Positions 35,038-46,417 of a stretch of 64,000 nt of DNA are shown here, in pieces. The notes under the pieces were generated by a model, which saw only the letters and a list, made by a program, of their open reading frames with translations, was not told where the DNA came from and did no database searches. Source of the DNA: Adiantum capillus-veneris (Eukaryota; Streptophyta; Polypodiopsida; Polypodiales; Pteridaceae); the NCBI GenBank assembly GCA_014529385.2, contig CM043959.1, forward strand, positions 90,612,529 to 90,676,528. Reading direction: 5' to 3'. Position 1 is the stretch's first letter, and every line of letters starts with the position of its first letter. Both the position numbers and the translations under genes were made by a program.

Positions 35038-37760
35038 TTGATTCGCATGCATGGCACTATTAACGGACAATGTGTTTGTATTTTAGTGGATGATGGCGCA
35101 ACTCATAACATCTTGAACTATAAGCTAGTCAAGAAATTGAAGCTTCCACAGACTCCCTGCTCTCACAAGTATGTGGTGGAGCAGATGTCTGGGAATGATA
35201 AAGAAGTATGGGACACGCTAGTTCAAGGGGTTGAGCTTATTGTTCAAGATCATATGATGATCCTTGACTTCCAAGTCATGAACATGGACCGTGCTAATGT
35301 AGCTTTAGGACGGGAGTGGCTGCATGGTTTAGGAAACACATTGCACACTAGTTATGAACACAATTTCTTATCTTTTATGGCCAATGGTAAACATGTGATT
35401 TTGCTTGATGAGAAAAATATACCATCTGCACCTCTTATATGTACAGTCGAGCTTTCTATTTTTCAAAAAGCAGATTTAATAGATAAAGTCTTTTTGTGTT
35501 ACTGCTTGTTTCCAAGCCTTGTGAATTCTCAAGAGCAAAGTGTGGTGAATTCTAGTAATGGTATGCAAAGTGAACTGAATTCTAATGGTATGCAAAGTGC
35601 AATGAATTCTACTGATAAACAAAGTGTTAACAAATCTAACGAGCAAAGTGCTCTCAATTTTAATTCTATAGAGCAACATGCAACTGTTGTAAAACAAACA
35701 TTACAAGAGTTACAAGATTCTCCATCCCATCATAACTCTAGTTTACTTTCTGCTTTTGCACGGCAAAAGCTGACTCACTTACTCACGGAGTATAATAGTG
35801 TGTTCTCAAGTGATTTACCACCGGGTTTACCCCCTAAACGTGATGTGCAGCATGGCATAGATGCCTTGCCAAGCTCTAAACCGGTGAGTAAACCACCTTA
35901 TCATATGATTGCTAAAGAAGCCAAGGAGGTTGAGAGTCAGTTGGCTGACTACATCGTCCATGGTTTCATTAGACCTAGCACTTCGCCTTGGGCATCACCA
36001 ATTTTATTGGTAACAAAGATAGATTGTATTATGCGCATGTGCGTAGATTATCGTGGATTAAACGCCATAGCCATCAACAACAAGTATCCTCTGCCAAGAA
36101 TAGATGAGTTGTTTGATCAACTCCATGGGGCAAGATACTATACAAAGATAGATCTTTGTCCAGGATACCACCAGGTGTGTATCCTTTTACAAGATATCTC
36201 CAAAACTGCCTTTAGAACACGGTTCAGGTATTTTGAATTTTTGGTTATGCCTTTTGGTCTAACCAATGCTCCAACGACATTTATGACACTCATGGATAGT
36301 GTCTTACATCTATCTTGGAAAATTTGTTGTGGTTTTCCTTGATGACATTCTCATTTACAGTAAAACTGAAGATGAACACATAGAAGACCTACGATTAGTG
36401 TTCAACTAGCTACAAGCTCACGCGCTGTATGAGAAGCAAAGCAAGTGCGATTTCTTTAAAACAAAGATGACATATCCCAACACGGTTGAGGAGCTTCAAA
36501 TATTATCAGGCATGGCTGGATTTTATAGACAGTACATCCGTGACTATGCCAAAATCATTGTTCCTATGATGGATCAACTTAAAGCAAAAGGTAAGATCTT
36601 TTCTTGGGAAGAAGCCCAAAAACGCAGTTTTTGAACAGCTCAAGGTAGCTATAGCCACTGCTTCTACAAGGTAAGTGGGAGAGTATCTCTATGGATTTTG
36701 TAGTAGGACTACCTACTACAAATGGTGGCCATGATGCCATTTGGGTAATTGTAGACTGTCTCACAAAGATGGTTCGATTCATTCCCACTAAGAGTATGGT
36801 TAAGACACTAGAATTAGCATGGCTATTTGTAGAGCATATATATAAACTCTACGGTCTTCCAGCTAGTATCATTAGGGACAGAGATCGAAAGTTCGATAAT
36901 CACTTCTTGAGAGCTGTGTTCCAAAAGTTGGAAACGAAACTTAATCTAAGTACGCCTGATCATCCAGAAATGGATGGTCAAACAGAAAGACTTAATCAAG
37001 TGCCAGAGAATATGCTACAAGCGTACGTTAGCAAGAAGCAAACCAATTGGGAAGACTACTTACCTATATTGGATTTTTCTTATAATAGTTCAAAGCATGT
37101 GACCACAGGGTTTAGTCCATTTATGCATTTGTATGGATTTCAACCTAGATCCCCCGTTACGGTGGGGTTGGCTAAGGAGAAGATACAACAAGCGAAGGAT
37201 TTTCTCCAAGACCATTTTGACATGCTTAGAGATGCGCGGTAGAATGTTAAGCAAGCTCAAGATAAATATAAGAAATATGCAAATGAGCATCGTCGTCTTG
37301 CTACTTTCGAAGAAGGAGACAAGGTTTTCCTCAACATTCCGGAGCATTCAGAAAGTCTGAAGATGGGAAAAGCTGCTAAACTTTCACCACGCTATTGTGG
37401 ACCGTTAAATACCATTCTCAAACGTATAGGTCAAGTGGCCTATAAGTTAGCTCTCCCAGAGCACTCACGAGTTCATCCTGATTTTCATGTTAGTTGTTTA
37501 CAAAAATAGCTAGGACAGAACGATAACGTCATTGACAGAGATGTGTTAGTTGACCTTATCGAACCGCCAAGCATTCCTCATGAGCCCAAAAAGATTTTGG
37601 ATTCTCATGAGCTTCGCACCAGACATCATGTCAGACGACAGGTGTTGGTAAAATGGCTAGATAGATGTGAAGAAGATTCTACATGGGAGAATGTCTCCGC
37701 ACTTAAGAAATGTTTTCCTACGTTCATTTTCGAGGACGAAAACCATTCTCCAAAGGGGGG
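35038..37760 (+). pseudogene. gypsy pol (protease, partial RT, integrase, chromodomain)
   Basis: The protease shows [15 protein letters not shown] near 35080 (usually DSGATHNF). RT runs from [20 protein letters not shown] through [20 protein letters not shown] and [13 protein letters not shown]. After a frameshift near 36310 it gives [16 protein letters not shown], the catalytic DD. About 30-40 residues before TVEELQILSGMAGFYRQYI are missing. A larger deletion near 36610-36690 removes RNase H and the HHCC zinc finger. Integrase follows with D in ISMDFVVGLP, D in IRDRDRKFDNHF and E in DGQTERLN, all present. After stops near 37240 and 37507, the C-terminus ILDSHELRTRHHVRRQVLVK-WLDRCEEDSTWENVSAL is chromodomain-like, the part that in chromoviruses guides integration to certain chromatin. 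Confidence 0.88.
37751..37760 (+). promoter_or_regulatory. polypurine tract
   Basis: CAAAGGGGGG lies three bases before the 3' LTR, where plus-strand synthesis is primed. The same arrangement (AAGGGGGGAGTAA then LTR) occurs on the minus strand of the element at the right window edge. Confidence 0.85.
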
Positions 37761-37763
37761 TAA

Positions 37764-37884
37764 TGTAAGGACATGTCCTATGGGCAAGGCCACCGGCACA
37801 GCCGGACAGTGTGTACGCTAGGCAGAGGCTATAAGATAGCACCGTTGGGTAGAGACTGGCACACGCATTACCACCACCCTTTCA
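37764..37884 (+). repeat. 3' LTR (121 bp)
   Basis: It begins TGTAAGGACATGTCC and ends ACCACCCTTTCA, and matches the 5' LTR with about ten differences including a 2-base indel. It is followed by the TCAGG duplication. Confidence 0.93.
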
Positions 37885-38870
37885 TCAGGGGTAGAGATAT
37901 CCATCTCTACGAGGCCCTGGGGGTGCCAGGTGGGGTTGTAGAATTCTTGCTTGGGCATGCCGCCTAGCACTTTCCCTAGCCAACCAGCTATGAGACCCAA
38001 GTGGCGGTAGAGGTGAAGCGGGAGGTTGGGGAACTCGACCCAGACAGGGAAGTTTTTGGAGGCGGAGACCTCCGGGTTGAAGGTTTTGCCCCACCTAAAG
38101 AGGCAGAGAGGGGAGTTGTGGATGATCCATTGCCCCGAGCTTATGACTTGGAAGGCCATGGGAGCTTCTTTGAAAACAAACAAAAAATGGTTCTTGGGGA
38201 GGCACTAAATGGATTCAACCTGAATGCCTCGTGGACCATTGTTGGTGTATCCACGCCTTCAAAATGTTGACTGGGGGGTGCAGCCCAGCAAGAAGGCCTA
38301 CCAGGGCCCGGCTTTCTAGATCTCTCTCAACCTTTCGGACTTGAGCTGAAGTTAAGAGGACACAGAGCTTACCCGAATGTCTTTGGCAAGGATGAGCATG
38401 TCTCGCACTATCTCTAGGTTGAACCACTCTTGTGGGTTGATGGAGGCTTTCCTCCACCAGGTTCTCCAAGAGTTGTCTGATTTCTGCTTGGCAGTGGGGG
38501 GACAGGGGAGGCGCCATTGACAGTGAATGTTTTGGCCAGCAACAGCTGGTCTTGACGAGGAGAGAGAGCTTGCTCCAGTTTTTTGGCGAACTCTGGGGGT
38601 AGCACCTTCGAGATGAGGGGGTCGGAGCTTAAAAGAGAAGCGGGGTGCGCGCCGGGGGGGGGAGGGGGAGGGGGGAGTTGATTGGAGGGTACGTTTGATA
38701 GGAGAAGCGACGTGCGATGGGGCAAGGGATTTGCGGTGTCCCAAGCACTGCGTGAGGGGACAGGGAAGAAGGCTCGCAAAATGATTGGGAGAATATCTAG
38801 CCCAGAAGAGGCGGTGGTAGTGCAGGTGTGAGGGCTACGCCATCGCTAAACCTCAGGAGCTCTTAGTTTT
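37885..38870 (-). mobile_element. LINE B, 5' part with ORF1 N-terminus
   Basis: This continues the LINE B broken at 32909. The minus strand reads MAFQVISSGQWIIHNSPLCL and PVWVEFPNLPLHLYRHLGLI (38155-38000), the DUF4283-like part of ORF1. Upstream frames at 38517-38779 are Pro/Ser-rich. The LINE's 5' end, marked on the plus strand by GGCTACGCCATCGCTAAACC, lies near 38850. A G-rich run at 38653-38682 could form a quadruplex. Confidence 0.85.
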
Positions 38871-41800
38871 TTTTCTACAATTTTTCATTTTCTTTTTTCT
38901 TTTGTTTTTCTATAAAGGGTGCAGAGATTGAATATTAGAAAAGAAACAAGGTTACATTTCTCTCGTGGACCAGAGGAAGATGACAAAAGACGAAAGTTAC
39001 ATGAGGGAAGTATTGCTATTGTTAATTACAAAAATTCTAGCTTCTCCTTTACATATACCATCACCAACTGCTACCACTAGGTAGAGAGCTAAGCACTTCC
39101 TGGATGTACGCTATGAGCTGCAGCCCATTGAAGTGTTGCCTCCTAAGCTTTCCTTCTTCAAACCAGCAGTCATCAATCATCCTCTGAAGCTGGATGTACG
39201 ATCCGTCAAGCAAGACCTCCTATTGTTTGTTTATGTTAGCACTATTGTAGAATCCCATGCAATCGTTTAGCACTTTCCGATTAGCTTTGTAAATTTTGCA
39301 TTGATCTAGCTTGAGCTGGTTGACCTGTAAGGAAAAATGAGCAAACAGTATCCTTAGACTTTTAGTCTAGTAAGCATTGTTAAATATGTTCTCGTTCCTT
39401 TCACGGCAGATTAGCCAGAAAAACTCTCCTTTGATCCTGTTCCAAATAAATGAAAATAATGAAATTGAATCACCAAGCAAAAATTGTTTCCAGCTGGGGG
39501 TGTGGATCCCAGAGCTCTCGTTAGGGGGAATAAAATATTAGCGTTAGCAGGACAACTCATGAAGAGGTGGGGGATGTCCTCTTCCATTTGCGAGCATCTT
39601 TGGCAGGTTCCTGCGCCCATGCCAGCAGCCTTAATTTTGGAGCCTGTCAAGACTGCCTTGTGGAGGATGAGCCACAACAGGACGCAGTGCTTTGCTGGGA
39701 TCCCTCTGTTCCATATGTGCTGGAACTTGAACGTCCTTTGCTTCTTTGACATGTTCACATTCCATCTCTTATTGAGGGTCGTGTGGAGGGAGACCTCCAT
39801 CTTGGGGGGAAGATTCGGAGGGTGGTGAAGTGCGTTGCCGCTTGCCCAATAAAGGGCTTTGAGGGATGTATCAAGTTTCACTGAGAGGGACCACTCTTGC
39901 CCTTTGGGGAAGAGCGATTTCCTTGTGTCCAGAAGTGTTAGCTCCCAGGGTTGCAGTTGGTAGTGCCTAAGAAGTTGAGAGTGCGTGATCCACCTAGCTT
40001 CTGCTACATGCCACAAGTGCTTCTAAGAGGTTATTCCTTTATTGTGCATGCGTCTCGCAGTCTGTTTCTGGTCTAGGGAGAGAGGGGGAATGGGGGTGAA
40101 AGACCACCATAATGATTCCTAAGCTCTTATGACGAGGCTATGTTTGGATTCCTAGTTGACCCTCAATCTGGCCCTATACCTATTCCAAGCCCTCCAGAGA
40201 AATTTGAGGAGGTCCGACCCTTTAGATGTTACCTCAAAAGGGCCAAAGAAAAGAGTAATCCATGGGATGTTTGAGACTCCTTGAATTTCTTTCAGTTGAA
40301 ACTTACCCAGGTGTCCAAACAGCAGAGAGGCCCATTCTTCTTCTGATTGTTCAAGGGCTCTTAGGATGAGCTTTACAACAAGCTTGTTAGCCCAGATGTT
40401 TACATTGGTTAGTCCAAGTCCTCCTTGTTCCTTGGGGAGGCAACAATAGTCCCACTTGACTTTTACTATCCCTTTTTTGAGGGGGTCCCCTGTCCAAAGA
40501 AATTTGTCCAGACCTTAATGAACTCCTTTAAGTGATCATCGGGGGGTCTCCAGCACGAAAGGAAGTATAGCACATAACTGGTGATGAAGTGCTTGATGAC
40601 TACCACCCTTCCTGCTAGATTAGCTTGGAACCCCAACCATTGGTTCAGTTTGGCTACGAACCTTTCCATAACCCAGTTCCATCTCTGCCTCATGGTGACT
40701 TTGAAGCCAAATGGGATTCCTAGCAGCCGGAAGATTACTCCTTCTCTCAACTTATTGCAGCCTCGAGAGAGGGGAGTGGGAAGCTCTGATGCCTATCTTA
40801 GTGTGATTGATTTTGGAGCCAAATGCCGTGCAGAAAACCTGTAAGCATTCCCAAATTTGGTGCAAAGATTGGTCATCGTTGTGGAGGAATGCATTAGTAT
40901 CATCTGCGAACTGTGAGAGGCACTGTTGTCTGCCATTGGGTAGGGAGATACCCTTGATAGTACCATCCTCCATTTTGGCTTTGACTAGACAGTTCAGGGA
41001 GTCGGCTGCAGTGGCAAAGAGGAGGGGGGCTAGCCGGCATCCCTGTCTGACCGATCGGTTAAGGGAAAAAGGATCAGAAAGGGTGTTGTTGAGCGCCACT
41101 CTGGCTTTAGCATTGCCAAGAAGTGTCAGAACAAACTTGACCACCTTGGGTCCAAATCCCATCATTACTAAACAGTCAAGCAGGAAGGACCATTCCAGCC
41201 TGTCGTAGGCTTTGTCAAAGTCGACTTTGACTAAAACATAGTCTTGACCTGAATCATCTGGGTGTTCAATTCCTTCCCACATTGTTGTGACTGCTTCTAG
41301 TATACGTCTGCGTTTGATGAACCCCTTTTGTTCAGAGGAAATCCATTCAGCAAGCGCAGGGGAAATTCTAAGGGCAATCACTTTCGCAAAGATTTTGTAT
41401 GCAAAGTTGAGCATAGTTAGGGGTCTCCAATTGGATAGCTCGTCTTTGGGACCTTTTTTGTGCAGAAGCTTGATAACCCCCGTGTTGATCTGAATGGGGA
41501 GGGCTCCATAGGACACTGCTTCTTCCCAGACAAGTATCAAGATGGGAGCCGTTACTTCCTTAAACGCTTGTAAGAACTCTGCTAGGAGGCCATCCAACCC
41601 CGGGGTTTTCTTGGTTGTAAGTGCTTCAATGGCCCGTTTGATTTCCCAAGTCGTGAGGTCAGAGTCGATCTAAGAGGCCACTAGGGGTGGGATAACTTTA
41701 ATCGTACAGTTCTGGATTACCACTCGGGCGGCGAGGCTAGAGGCGTCGGGGGTTTCGACAGGACTGAACAGGTCAGAGAAGTGAGATCTAGCGATTTTCA

Positions 41801-43085
41801 AGTTCTCTGCCTCCGACATAGCTTTTCCATTGGGGCCTTGAAGGAAGGGGATGGATTCTCTTTGGTTTTTCTTTCTGAGGAGCTTGAACATTTCCTTAGA
41901 AGGTTTGTCAATGTTCCTTGCCCACCACTCTCTGAAGAAATTTTATGTGTGTTTTATGGTGAGGTCCTCTTCAATACGTAGTTGTAGCCTAGAAGGTAGC
42001 AATTTTATCCTACGTTTTGGAGTCGGCTTTGTCCAAGGACTCTAGGTCGATGAGGGCATTTTAGATGCTATCTTTTCTTTTCCTACGGATCTCTGTAACC
42101 TGCTTCCTATACTCAATAAGGGTGCATTGGGTGTTAGAGATGGCCTTCACCCAGGCATGGGCTGGGGTATTTCCCTTGGAGAACACCTAGAACCGGGTGG
42201 ATTTGCCACTTCTTTGGACTTCTGCAAGTTGAAATAGGGAAGAGTCGGTGTGAAACCAATGGTTGCAGATTTTGTTGCACTTGTCATCCATAGTGATGAC
42301 TAATGGGTGATGATCTGAAGCACAAGAGGTTTGCCTGGGTTTGACTTTGATCCGATTAAATCTCTTTGCCAGATGGATATTGATGTAGCATCTGTCAAGC
42401 CTGGCTTTTCTAGCCTTTTCCCCTTTGGAGTAATTCTGCCAGGTGAACTCCCCAGACGTTCCCACATTCCATAGCTCGAGATTGGCTTTGAGTAGATTCC
42501 AATCTTTCCTTTTGGATGCTGCCATTGCTTGTCCTTTCTGTTGATACCTATCCTCAGCAGCTTCAACCATATTGAAGTCTCCTAACATTATAACGTGACC
42601 AATCAAGAGGCTGAGATGGTTCCATAAGTTGATTCTCTCCCTGGATGTCCCTCCAGCGTAGACAAACACTAGGATGTAGTGGAGGGGGGCTTCAATAGCC
42701 ACAGCCACCCAAAATTCTCCTACAGAGGAGTGGTTATGGTTCACCTTCCAGCTTTGAGGGATTCCGAGCGCGGTTCCTCCCGAGCTCCTAGTGTGAGAGA
42801 AAAAATACCACTTGTGGAGGCTGTTGGTTCCAGTAGTCTTAATCTCCTGCAGGCCGATAACATCCATAGGGTAGTTGACTATCCAAGTTTTGATTTTCTT
42901 AGCTTTGTTAGGGTCAGATAACCCTTTTATGTTAAAAGAGAGGACTTTCATCTAACGTTCCGACGGTCCTTTCGACCAGCTGCCTACTTATCGCATTTAG
43001 TGCATTATCTGCATCTTTCTTAACTCTATTCATCGCTGCATTTGTCAATATCTCCACCTCGGACCTGTCTATCTGATTGTTTGTG
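38871..43085 (-). mobile_element. LINE C, L1-type, ORF2 largely retained
   Basis: The minus-strand LINE's T-rich 3' tail (about 38871-38925) directly abuts the 5' end of LINE B. ORF2 runs from 42951 to about 39060. Upstream, only about 45 codons of the ORF1 C-terminus are seen (EILTNAAMNRVKKDADNALN near 43020) before a MITE at 43086. LINE E in the second duplication copy is its counterpart, about 90% identical in the stretches I compared by eye. Confidence 0.88.
39060..42951 (-). pseudogene. LINE C ORF2 (endonuclease-reverse transcriptase)
   Basis: The endonuclease is intact for 254 codons (42951-42187): MKVLSFNIKGLSDPNKAKKI, VIGLQEIKTTG, IMLGDFNMVE and SDHHPLVITMDD. The RT frame at 41597-40752 is continuous for 281 codons and includes VKVDFDKAYDRLEWSFLLD, RQGCRLAPLLFA and the catalytic QFADDTNAF. 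The next frame at 40750-40466 carries NQWLGFQANLAGRVVVIKH. The zf-RVT region (40016-39411) has IPAKHCVLLWLILHKAVLT and CQRCSQMEEDIPHLFMSC. Shifts and stops near 42170, 41660, 40750, 40460 and 40020 break it. It is the best-preserved LINE polymerase in the window. Confidence 0.9.
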
Positions 43086-43463
43086 AAAGGGACAATTACC
43101 AAAAAAATTCTCTCAAATTCAAAAAATTCCCAATATACCCGTGTGTAGTTTTTTGAATGGATTACCCTGATTTTTGTTGAGCCCAGTCAAATAGAGGCAT
43201 TATGTCTAGAAGTAATGAACGATTTCAGCTTGAGACCCCACAATGTTGTCTAAATTTTTGAGTCTATCAAAAATTGTATAAAATAGAACTGGTCTTCATA
43301 CAAAGAATGGCAAAAAAAGATTATTTTTGGAGATGTTTTTGAGGTTTTTGAAGGGTATTTTGGAAAAATTGAAAAGCATTTTGGGATTGCCGAACAAATA
43401 TAAGGGGCATCTTGGGCATTTCCACAAATTACAAGGGTATTTTTTTGGTAATTTTTCCTTTTT
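43086..43463. mobile_element. MITE of the same family (diverged copy)
   Basis: The left end AAAGGGACAATTACCAAAAA pairs with the right end TTTTTTGGTAATTTTTCCTT, and inside both lie GGGTATTTTGGAA- and AAATTTGTGG-type words shared with the MITEs at 30484 and 54817. It is AT-rich and non-coding. The centre keeps the motif ATTATGTCTAGAAGTAATGA, close to ATTATGTCTAAAAATAATGA in the other copies. Confidence 0.75.
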
Positions 43464-44105
43464 CAATTCCTTGTTTTGTGCAAAAATATGAAAAACCTGC
43501 ACGTTTTTTGTGTTCCCTGTTTTGTGTAGAAATTAAAATACCAGCACCTTTTTTTTATTCCCTTTTTGTGCAGAAGATGTAATGTGTTTGTGAGTGTGCT
43601 GCAGTATAGCAGGGGTTGCTTAAAATGCAGGTACTAATGTGTTTGCAGGTGAGGCTGTAAAACCAATGTGTTTGCATGTGTGCTGCAGTACAGTAGGTGG
43701 ACTGTAATAAATAGAGTGTGGGCAGGTGGGTAGTGGTTCAGTCCATCAGGCGCACAAAAGAGAGAGAGAGAGAGAGAGATGAAATGTTATGTTAACGTCT
43801 TCAAAAGGCCAAAATGACAGCTGTTGTCCTATGAGATCAAACAGCTACAATAGGTGTATCTGATACAATGTCTGAGTACAACAAGTACAACGAATTGAGA
43901 AATGGAAAGCTGCAATCTGAAAAATTGAAATGAGATGAAATAGGGGGGGGCGGGGGCGGGGGGGGGGGGGGCTAGGCTCATATGAAATCCCTCTTCGGTC
44001 GCTGTCGAATCTCATCAATATCTTCCATGGTCAATACTCTGACTGGTCATCTGCAAGAGTGGTCCGGATCCGTTGCTTTTGATTTAGTATTCATTCAAGC
44101 TTTTA
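43464..44105. other. no gene; GA run and G-rich tract
   Basis: It contains repeated CCTTGTTTTGTGC words (43470-43570), a (GA)n run at 43759-43780 and a G-rich tract at 43943-43972 that could form a G-quadruplex. I see no coding sequence. Confidence 0.6.
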
Positions 44106-44108
44106 TTT

Positions 44109-44825
44109 TTGCAAGAGATGCCTATGAGGAAATCTTTTGAGGAGGCTAAAGGCCTCTTCCATTTTTTCCTTGTTGAAGAGCACATTAGCAAAGGTCATGC
44201 TCCCTGGTCAAGGAACACAGACATACGTGCAGACACAAAGTACTACCGATATGTAGCTCTCAGTCTTGGAGCTTTCCTTGACTTCTCACGCCATAGTCCC
44301 ATCGATAACTACAGCTATTCGTCAATGTCCCGGGAAGATGTAGACTTCCGCAATAGTCTCATGAAGCATTTATGTTAATCGAAGGTATGTAAGACGGTGA
44401 GGAACTCTTTCAACAAGTCGATGATGTCCAATTACTTGAAACATCAAGGGGATGGCTTGTACACAGCTAGCAATGACCTAATCCATGTCGTGTTCCTTAA
44501 GGAGGTGAAACCCAAATTTCGACTCTTGTGGCTCTTTAGAGACAAAGAGTAGGAGAAATACCTAAACGTCATTTCTAGGTATCGGCACTACTATAGGTTG
44601 CACATCAAGGGTTGCGCATGGAGTGGAAGAAGAGTCCAAGTGAAGGAACAAATGACAAAGGTCCCCCCCTCTCTCTCTCTCTCTCTCTCAAGTTTCAAAG
44701 TTGCTTTCTTTCTACAGCTTGAATTGTGGAGAACACTGAAGAGGCAAAGAGGCATTCCACAGCGAGAAAGGAAAAGAAAAAGAAACCCATGGCATCTCTC
44801 AACAAACGGAGGAGATTTTTATTAA
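44109..44825 (+). pseudogene. unidentified gene fragment with intron-like gap
   Basis: Protein-like sequence runs from MPMRKSFEEAKGLFHFFLVE (44119) to about 44378. After a shift it continues NYLKHQGDGLYTASNDLIHV, VFLKEVKPKFRLLWLFRDKE, stop, EKYLNVISRYRHYYRLHIKG and CAWSGRRVQVKEQMTK (44660). An intron-like piece follows, GTCCCC(CT)n to TTTCTACAG, and then a basic exon LELWRTLKRQRGIPQRERKR. I do not recognise the family. The inverted copy at 46264-45409 keeps Trp (DKEWEKYLDVISRYRHYY) where this one has the stop, so the other copy is less decayed. Confidence 0.5.
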
Positions 44826-46264
44826 GGTGCATGCTGCCTATACATGGCTTGTCTTATTGTTTGTACATTGAGTAGTGAGTTGTGGTCGTGGATGCTTGCA
44901 ACATGCTCCCGGCTTCGGTGTCCATTCTTCTTAACTATTAGTATATGGTAGTGGTCAGATGTGAGGAATTCAGTCATTTGCGTGCCTTTCCTCGTGCCAT
45001 TTGCTGATCTAGTTTATGTGCTTCTAAAGGGTTCTCCAATTTACTAACTGGGCTTTTCTTCCTCTTATAACTTTCAATGTTGCTTCCTTTCTGCAGGCTA
45101 AATTCTAAAGAAATCTGAAGAGGCAAAGAGGCATTCCAGAGCAAGAAAGGGAAAGAAAAAGAAAGTGTCATTCGTAACCTACTCTAACTGGAAATCATTA
45201 GCCAGATCTTCATTTTGTCTGCTCACAACCCTTTGCACTGCAAATCCATGTATGTTGGGAATCGGGGTGCCTAATTTGACAGTAGGGCAGAGCTTTATGA
45301 TGTTCGTTTTTTATAACAACTGAGTGCTCCCTACTTTCTAATGCGGCATTGGTGAGCATATCCATCATCAAACTATCCATACGGCGTACGTGCAAACATT
45401 ATGAATTGGTTATAAAAAATGAACATCATAAAGCTCTGCCCTATTGTCAAATTAGGCACCCCGGTTTTGAGTATACATGGATTTGCAGTGCAAAGGATCG
45501 TGAGGCAAACAAAATGAAGATCTAGCTAATGATTTCCATTTAGAGTAGGTTACAAATGGTGGAGTGGAAGAATGACACTTTCTTTTTCTTTCCCTTTCTT
45601 GCTGTGGAATGCCTCTTTGCCCCTTCAGATTTCTCTAGACTTCAATCTGCAGAAAGGAAGACAAAATTGAAAGTTTTAAGAGGAAGAAAAGCCCAGTTAG
45701 CAAATTGGAGAACCCTCTAGAAGCACATAAACTAGATCAACAAATGGCACAAGGAAAGGCACCCAAGATGACTGAATTCCTCACATCTGACCACTACCAT
45801 ACATTAATAGTTAAGAAGTATGGACACTGACGCGGGGAGTATGTTGCAAGCATCCACAACCACAACTCACTACTGAATGTAGACACCAACAAGACCAACA
45901 ATGTACAGACAACATGGTACAAGACAAGCAATGTATAGGCAGCATGCATCTCATCAAAATCTTCTCCGTTTGTTCAGAGATGCCCATGGGTTTCTTTTTC
46001 TTTTCCTTTCTCACTGTGGAACGCCTCTTCTGTGTTCTCCACAATTCAGCCTGTAGAAAGAAAGCAACATTGAAACTTTAGAGAGAGAGAGAGAGAGGGG
46101 GGGGAGGGGAGAAACCTTTGTCATTTGTTCCTTCACTTGGACTCTTCTTCCACTCCATGCGCAACCCTTGATGTGCAGGCTATAGTAGTGCCGATACCTA
46201 GAAATGACGTCTAGGTATTTCTCCCACTCTTTGTCTCTAAAGAGCCACAAGAGTCAAAATTTGG
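44512..46264. repeat. long inverted repeat (arms ~0.81 and 0.86 kb, loop 90 bp)
   Basis: The left arm 44512-45318 and right arm 45409-46264 are reverse complements along their whole length with modest divergence and small indels. Examples are CCAAATTTCGACTC against GAGTCAAAATTTGG at the outer ends and GTTTTTTATAAC against GTTATAAAAAATG at the inner ends. Each arm also holds an internal tandem copy of a splice-acceptor-plus-exon piece (AGGCAAAGAGGCATTCCA at 44739 and 45121). A transcript across it would fold into a hairpin of about 800 bp. Confidence 0.92.
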
Positions 46265-46417
46265 TATTTCGTCATTTTGTGCAGAATTTCTGTCAGTGCC
46301 GTTTTCTGCATAACATGTGCCTTATAGTCTTCTACAGTTTGTGCTATATAGCACAGGTGGTTCCCGCTCCGTTTCTCCTATTTTCGGGCAGTTTTCACAT
46401 CAGGTGCAGCATTTACC

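Larger units (their letters stand above)
32910..37884 (+). mobile_element. Ty3/gypsy chromovirus with ~122-bp LTRs
   Basis: A complete LTR-to-LTR element of 4975 bp is inserted in LINE B. It has the TCAGG duplication, a primer-binding site, a polypurine tract, gag, protease, part of RT, integrase and a chromodomain-like C-terminus. The two LTRs differ at roughly 8-10% of positions by eye. RNase H and the integrase zinc region are deleted, and gag and pol contain stops, so it is non-autonomous. LTRs this short are unusual for a chromovirus. Confidence 0.93.
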
